From positions 124,001 to 188,000 of the forward strand of contig NZ_NWSQ01000008.1 in NCBI RefSeq assembly GCF_002531725.1: a stretch of 64,000 bases of DNA, in the 5' to 3' direction. A program made the position numbers and the translations under genes. Numbering within the stretch: position 1 is the stretch's first letter; each line of letters starts with the position of its first letter. The stretch comes from Rhizobium sp. L43. Lineage in GTDB: Bacteria; Pseudomonadota; Alphaproteobacteria; Rhizobiales; Rhizobiaceae. The notes beneath the pieces are model-generated. The model was given only the letters and a program-made list of their open reading frames with translations, made no database searches and was not told where the DNA came from. Of this stretch, positions 60,002 through 64,000 are shown piece by piece.

Positions 60002-61837
60002 TCAGACGATCCGCAATCTCAAAAGCTTGCCGGTAAGCGGCACGCGCAGACGGAAGAGTTTTTCCGGCCAGGCCGATCTCAGCCTGATGTCATTCACCTC
60101 GATCTGGTCGATTTCGATCGAGCCGGCGCCCTCGACGAAAATGCTGCCGAGATCGCCGAGATCGATCCTCTCGGAGGTGACGTTCGGTGCGAGGCACGTC
60201 ATCAGCGACAAGACCGCCGGTTTTTCTCCGTCATGAACGTCGGCTATTTCGACATGCCGGCCCCGCAGCAGGGAAACGGCGCGGCGATAGCTGCGGACTT
60301 TCGCTTCCTGGGGATAAGCGCCGGAAACATCGAGCGATATGCGCGCGCTGTCCTCGCCGAATTCGACCTCGACATCCCTCGCGCCGAAGGCTTCGCCGGC
60401 GGATTGCATCACGCCTTCGAAGGTCGGCAGGTTGTGATAGGCCGATTGCATCGTCCATATTTCGTAGCGCCGCGGCGAGAAGGTCTTGGCCGTATAGGTC
60501 TCGACGCCGACATCGATCAGCAACGGTCGTCCGTTCTTATAGAGTGTGACACTTCCGACATCGTTGTGATTGTGACCCTCGCCATTGTTGCCACCCTTGA
60601 CCGCCAGCGAGAACCGCTCGTCGCGGGCGACGAACAGGCCGATGCCGGGATAGAAGATACCGCGCGGGGGTTTCGGACGTGTCTTCGCGACCGCAAGCGT
60701 TCCGACCAGCAGTTCCTGCACGCGATACCAGAGGTTCCATTCCCCGGGCAGGTGCGGATGATCCGCTGTCGCCCTGTCGGCTGCCGCAAACTCGGTCAGC
60801 CTGTCGGAACCGACCGCCTTTCCGAACAGATATTCGCGCGCGCTGCAGGGCTCGACCACGGCCGAGGAATCCGCGAAGTTGAAATAATAGTGGCCGGCCA
60901 CGTGCATGGTGGCGATATATTCCGCCATGTTGCGGATCTTCGGCTGCCGCCAGATCCTGCCGAACAGGCCGGGCGCCGCGCTATCCAAAACGGTCAGCGC
61001 ACCATGAAGGCAGAGCGCGGCATGGCGGTAATAGACGACACCCTCCTCGCAGGCCCCATCCTCGGCATAGTCCTTGAGAAATGCATCGAGACTGCCGAGC
61101 GCTTTTTCGACGACGGCGCGACGCGTCGGCTGATCGGTCTTCAGCGAGAAGACCGTCAACAGGACGTTCTGGCTGATCCAGGCCGTCCAGTTGTTCATCC
61201 TCTCCTCGCCGCGACCCATCCACCAGAAATGCCGGCCGAGATAGGGTGTAAAGATGCGGGCCTCGATCTCGCGCTTCACACGCGTCGTAATCTCAGAACT
61301 GATGCCGTCGAGCTCGTCGCCGAGCAGGGCGACGACAGTGGCTAGCAGGGCAGCGGTTTCGGCGGCGAAGAGATCGACGACCGGCTGCGAATTGTCGGGC
61401 AGCGGCAGCCGCGCACCGCTGCGCTCATAGGCATTGTGCGCCGGAAGCTGCCAGCCGCTCTCCTCGGCGATCAGGAAGAGACCGTCGACAATCCCAGGCA
61501 GGAAGCGTCCCTCCGCTTCGATAAGTTCGCCCAGCACCAGATCGTTGAGCATCCGCCGCCGCGTGAAATAAAGCGCCTCGAAGCGCGAGCGGTTGCCGGT
61601 CGCTGTATACTCGCGGTAATCGGCGGCCGTGATGAGGGGCCAGGCGCGTGCAAGAGTGGCTTCGGCCGCGCGAACGACCACATCCCGCGTTGCCTGCGGC
61701 ACGGAATTCCATCTGGCGCGATCGGAGCAGACGGCGCCCGGCGTGAAATCGCCCAGTATGTCCGGCAGCTCCTCTGAAATCTCGCTGAACATGTCCTCCC
61801 CACACTGGAAAAGCCTCGACAAGCGCTTGGCCTGCAT
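60002..61837 (-). CDS. Heparinase II/III-family polysaccharide lyase-like protein
   Basis: A 611-residue protein. The N-terminal half is an (alpha/alpha) toroid (YFTRRRMLNDLVLGELIEAE, then GRHFWWMGRGEERMNNWTAW). The C-terminal half is the heparinase II/III beta-sandwich with its hallmark GGNNGEGHNHNDVGSVTLYK, then NGRPLLIDVGVETY. These enzymes cleave uronic-acid polymers by elimination, producing unsaturated ends. The ATG at 61837 is chosen with AGGTGG upstream; 61852 is an alternative. There is no signal peptide, so it may act on imported oligomers. The divergent GH88 gene would process its unsaturated products. Confidence 0.88.
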   Translation of the reverse strand: MQAKRLSRLFQCGEDMFSEISEELPDILGDFTPGAVCSDRARWNSVPQATRDVVVRAAEATLARAWPLITAADYREYTATGNRSRFEALYFTRRRMLNDLVLGELIEAEGRFLPGIVDGLFLIAEESGWQLPAHNAYERSGARLPLPDNSQPVVDLFAAETAALLATVVALLGDELDGISSEITTRVKREIEARIFTPYLGRHFWWMGRGEERMNNWTAWISQNVLLTVFSLKTDQPTRRAVVEKALGSLDAFLKDYAEDGACEEGVVYYRHAALCLHGALTVLDSAAPGLFGRIWRQPKIRNMAEYIATMHVAGHYYFNFADSSAVVEPCSAREYLFGKAVGSDRLTEFAAADRATADHPHLPGEWNLWYRVQELLVGTLAVAKTRPKPPRGIFYPGIGLFVARDERFSLAVKGGNNGEGHNHNDVGSVTLYKNGRPLLIDVGVETYTAKTFSPRRYEIWTMQSAYHNLPTFEGVMQSAGEAFGARDVEVEFGEDSARISLDVSGAYPQEAKVRSYRRAVSLLRGRHVEIADVHDGEKPAVLSLMTCLAPNVTSERIDLGDLGSIFVEGAGSIEIDQIEVNDIRLRSAWPEKLFRLRVPLTGKLLRLRIV

Positions 61838-62033
61838 TTCCCCACCTATCATATGTTTTCGGCGTCTGCCATAAAATTTGTATGATCTATTCAGAACTTG
61901 TTTGACCAATACCGGAGATGTGCTATGTCCTCAGCAGGAGGAAGAATTGGCGGCATTCGACCGCCCGGATGTTCCGGATCGAGGATCTCCGCGAGCCGTC
62001 AGCTGCAGAATGTTCGCCCAGGAGGAAGCATCG

Positions 62034-62990
62034 GTGTCCATATCGAATTCGGTCATTGCTAGGGATGGCGCTCCGGCAATTTCCAGCCGGAAAGTCACGG
62101 TCCTGTCCAAACGCCAGCGCAAGCTGCGCAATGCGCTCGTCGCCTATTCCTTCATCGCGCCGAATTTCATTGGTTTCGCCGTCTTCACGCTCGGCCCGAT
62201 CCTCTTCGCCTTCGCGCTCGCCTTCATGCATTGGGACGGCTCGAATGCGATCACATTTGCCGGGCTGGATAATTTCTGGCGCCTCTTCGAGGACAAGGCG
62301 TTCATCGCCGCGTTCTGGAACACGGTCATCTATACGGTCGCCTCGGTGCCGGCGACGCTGCTCTGCGCGCTCGGCCTCGCCGTTCTCCTCAACCAGAAGA
62401 TCGTCGGGCGGAATTTCTTCCGCACGGCGATGTTCTTCCCCTATGTCGCCTCGCTGGTGGCCGTCGCCGTCGTCTGGAACATGATCTTCAATCCCGAGAT
62501 GGGGCCGGTGAACATGATCCTCTACACGCTCGGCCTCGATCCCAAGAACATGCCGGGATGGGCGGCCGATCGCCACTGGGCGATGGTGACGGTGATCCTC
62601 TTCGGCATCTGGAAGAACATGGGTTACTACATGGTCATCTATCTGGCCGGCCTGCAGAGCATCAATGCGGAGCTCTACGAGGCCGCCGATCTCGATGGCG
62701 CCAACTCCTGGCAGAAGTTCATCCATGTCACCGTGCCGCAGCTCGGGCCGACAACCTTCTTCGTCACCGTCATGCTGACGATCCAGTCCTTCAAGGTGTT
62801 CGACCAGATCTACATGATCACCCAGGGCGGGCCCGGCACCTCGACGCTCGTCCTCGTCTACCACATCTACAACGAGGCCTTTATTTCCTGGGATCTCGGT
62901 TATTCCAGCATGGTTTCGCTGGTGCTGTTCTTTCTCGTGCTCGCCGTCACGGTCTTCCAGTTTCGGCGCCAAAGGGAGGACGAGGCATGA
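62034..62990 (+). CDS. Carbohydrate ABC transporter permease (MalF type), uronide locus
   Basis: A 318-residue permease. The GTG at 62034 is chosen because GGAGGA lies seven bases upstream; the open frame before it crosses the promoter region. Six membrane segments start with VAYSFIAPNFIGFAVFTLGP, and the EAA loop is ELYEAADLDGANSWQKFIHV. It overlaps the second permease by ATGA. It is divergent from the heparinase-type lyase operon. No binding protein or ATPase for this importer is inside the window; they may lie to the right. Confidence 0.92.
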   Translation: MSISNSVIARDGAPAISSRKVTVLSKRQRKLRNALVAYSFIAPNFIGFAVFTLGPILFAFALAFMHWDGSNAITFAGLDNFWRLFEDKAFIAAFWNTVIYTVASVPATLLCALGLAVLLNQKIVGRNFFRTAMFFPYVASLVAVAVVWNMIFNPEMGPVNMILYTLGLDPKNMPGWAADRHWAMVTVILFGIWKNMGYYMVIYLAGLQSINAELYEAADLDGANSWQKFIHVTVPQLGPTTFFVTVMLTIQSFKVFDQIYMITQGGPGTSTLVLVYHIYNEAFISWDLGYSSMVSLVLFFLVLAVTVFQFRRQREDEA

Positions 62991-63823
62991 GGATTGCCGG
63001 ACGCAAAGTCACCCTCAAGACGGTCCTCCTCTATGCCATCGTGATCACCGTCACGCTGGTCATGCTGATGCCCTTCGCCTGGATGCTTTCGGCGTCACTG
63101 AAGCTCAGCCGCGACGTCTTCGCCTTTCCGATCGAGTGGATACCATCCGAGCCGCAATGGCAGAACTACGTCGATATCTGGACGAAGATTCCGCTCGCCC
63201 TTTTCATCTACAACACCTCTAAGCTGACGATCATCGTCACGCTGCTGCAGCTGCTCACCTCCAGCTTCGCCGCCTACGCCTTCGCCAAGCTGAATTTTCC
63301 TTACAAAAACACGCTGTTCCTCGGTTACATCGCCACCATCGCCATGCCCTGGCAGGTCTATATGGTGCCGCAATTCCTGCTGATGCGCGAGTTCGGCCTC
63401 AACAACACGCATCTGGCGCTGATCTGCCTGCAGGCCTTCACCGCCTTCGGCGTTTTCCTGATGCGGCAGTTCTACATGTCGATCCCGACCGAGCTCTGCG
63501 AGGCGGCCCGCATCGACGGCATGAACGAGTACCAGATCTGGGCGCGCATCATGCTGCCGCTTTCGAAACCGGCGCTCTCGACGCTGACGATCTTCACCTT
63601 CGTCACCACCTGGAACGACTTCCTCGGGCCGATGATCTATCTCACCAAGACCGAGCTGAAGACCGTCCAGATCGGGCTGCGCATGTTCATCTCGCAATAT
63701 TCGGCCGAATACGGGCTTATCATGGCGGCCTCCGTCGTCGCCCTCATCCCAGTTCTCGTCGTCTTCCTCTCTCTCCAGCGCTTCTTCGTCGAAGGCATCG
63801 CCTCGACGGGACTGAAGGGTTAA
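62987..63823 (+). CDS. Carbohydrate ABC transporter permease (MalG type), uronide locus
   Basis: A 278-residue permease with six membrane segments (YAIVITVTLVMLMPFAWMLS at the start) and the EAA loop ELCEAARIDGMNEYQIWARI. The ATG at 62987 overlaps the stop of the partner permease, fixing the start, with GGGAGG about eight bases upstream. Four bases after its stop the GH88 gene begins. Together with the divergent lyase this points to uptake of oligosaccharides containing unsaturated uronic acid. Confidence 0.93.
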   Translation: MRIAGRKVTLKTVLLYAIVITVTLVMLMPFAWMLSASLKLSRDVFAFPIEWIPSEPQWQNYVDIWTKIPLALFIYNTSKLTIIVTLLQLLTSSFAAYAFAKLNFPYKNTLFLGYIATIAMPWQVYMVPQFLLMREFGLNNTHLALICLQAFTAFGVFLMRQFYMSIPTELCEAARIDGMNEYQIWARIMLPLSKPALSTLTIFTFVTTWNDFLGPMIYLTKTELKTVQIGLRMFISQYSAEYGLIMAASVVALIPVLVVFLSLQRFFVEGIASTGLKG

Positions 63824-63827
63824 ATCC

Positions 63828-64000
63828 ATGAACGCCGTCTCGTCCGTCGCCCCGCAGCCGATCACCGATGAGGAAGTGAAAGCCGCGCTCGATCTTGCCG
63901 TCGCCCAGATCCGACGCAACCTTCCTGAGTTCACCTACGCCGCGCAGAACCATTCGAGCGTCGGCAATTTCTATCCCGCCGTGGCGAACACCCAATGGAC
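63828..64000 (+). CDS. GH88-family unsaturated uronyl hydrolase, N-terminal part
   Basis: The first 57 residues of a gene cut by the right edge. The visible part (ALDLAVAQIRRNLPEFTYAA, then HSSVGNFYPAVANTQW) fits the start of GH88 enzymes, which remove unsaturated glucuronic or galacturonic acid from oligosaccharides left by lyases. It begins four bases after the permease stop. The family call rests on a short stretch but agrees with the lyase and importer genes beside it. Confidence 0.72.
   Translation, partial: MNAVSSVAPQPITDEEVKAALDLAVAQIRRNLPEFTYAAQNHSSVGNFYPAVANTQW

Noticed and set aside
61838..62033. ATCATA and TATGAT half-sites between the divergent uronide genes as an operator
   Set aside because: The six-base arms are about 30 bases apart in AT-rich DNA, which is too weak to call.
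1..64000. CRISPR arrays, insertion sequences, prophage genes, rRNA or tRNA genes
   Set aside because: I looked for spaced direct repeats, transposase or integrase motifs and RNA gene signatures and saw none.

Overview
The window is about 64 kb of GC-rich, densely packed DNA, most likely from a Rhizobiaceae genome (Rhizobium or a close relative). I infer this from gene content and style rather than from a marker gene: a long GlgE next to TreS, several MalK/UgpC-type sugar importers paired with intracellular glycosidases, several chemoreceptors, and ROK, LacI, GntR and AraC regulators. No rRNA, tRNA, CRISPR array, transposase or replication origin was seen. The stretch from about 5.1 to 6.6 kb is visibly poorer in G+C than its surroundings and looks like an acquired islet.

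Layout. 1-3.7 kb: trehalose/alpha-glucan genes treS (cut by the window edge) and glgE, reading leftward. 3.9-6.3 kb: a small exported protein, a ChpS/ChpB-type toxin-antitoxin pair with an operator palindrome, a tiny HTH protein, a strongly structured candidate small RNA and an unknown gene. 6.6-14 kb: a metallo-beta-lactamase-fold hydrolase, an APH-family kinase, a CorA transporter, a DUF4272 protein, a chemoreceptor and an NCS1 nucleobase transporter. 14.1-21.5 kb: a lipoprotein hydrolase, then an RND efflux pump with two lipoprotein adaptors (TriABC-like), divergent from its TetR regulator. 21.5-27.1 kb: LacI, AraC and ROK regulators and a chemoreceptor split by a frameshift.

27.6-37.4 kb: a pectin/rhamnogalacturonan-type oligosaccharide locus. 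A leftward operon (unknown 840-residue protein, GH105, GH28, ABC ATPase, two permeases) is divergent from its periplasmic binding protein, and matching palindromes flank the shared promoter region. 37.6-42.1 kb: a DUF3422 membrane protein, a WYL regulator, and a three-gene NTF2/quinone-reductase/alcohol-dehydrogenase set whose last gene is frameshifted. 42.2-45.3 kb: an RbsB-like binding protein followed directly by a chemoreceptor. 45.5-51.2 kb: an alpha-L-fucoside locus (GH29, binding protein, two permeases) divergent from a LacI repressor, with two GAACCGGTTC operators. 51.5-59.1 kb: a GntR regulator, an isochorismatase-family hydrolase coupled to a GlxA-type regulator, a TauABC/SsuABC-type importer and an OmpR-type two-component pair. 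59.1-64 kb: a uronic-acid polysaccharide locus (heparinase II/III-type lyase and a putative carbohydrate-binding protein) divergent from two permeases and the start of a GH88 unsaturated uronyl hydrolase.

The common theme is scavenging of plant cell-wall or mucilage oligosaccharides. Three separate systems bring oligosaccharides into the cytoplasm, where hydrolases without signal peptides cut them. Only one of the three has its own MalK-type ATPase in this window, so the ATPase may be shared. The best leads for new biology are the unknown 840-residue enzyme-like protein, the structured RNA near 5.5-5.7 kb, the duplicated GlgE architecture and the binding-protein/chemoreceptor pair.
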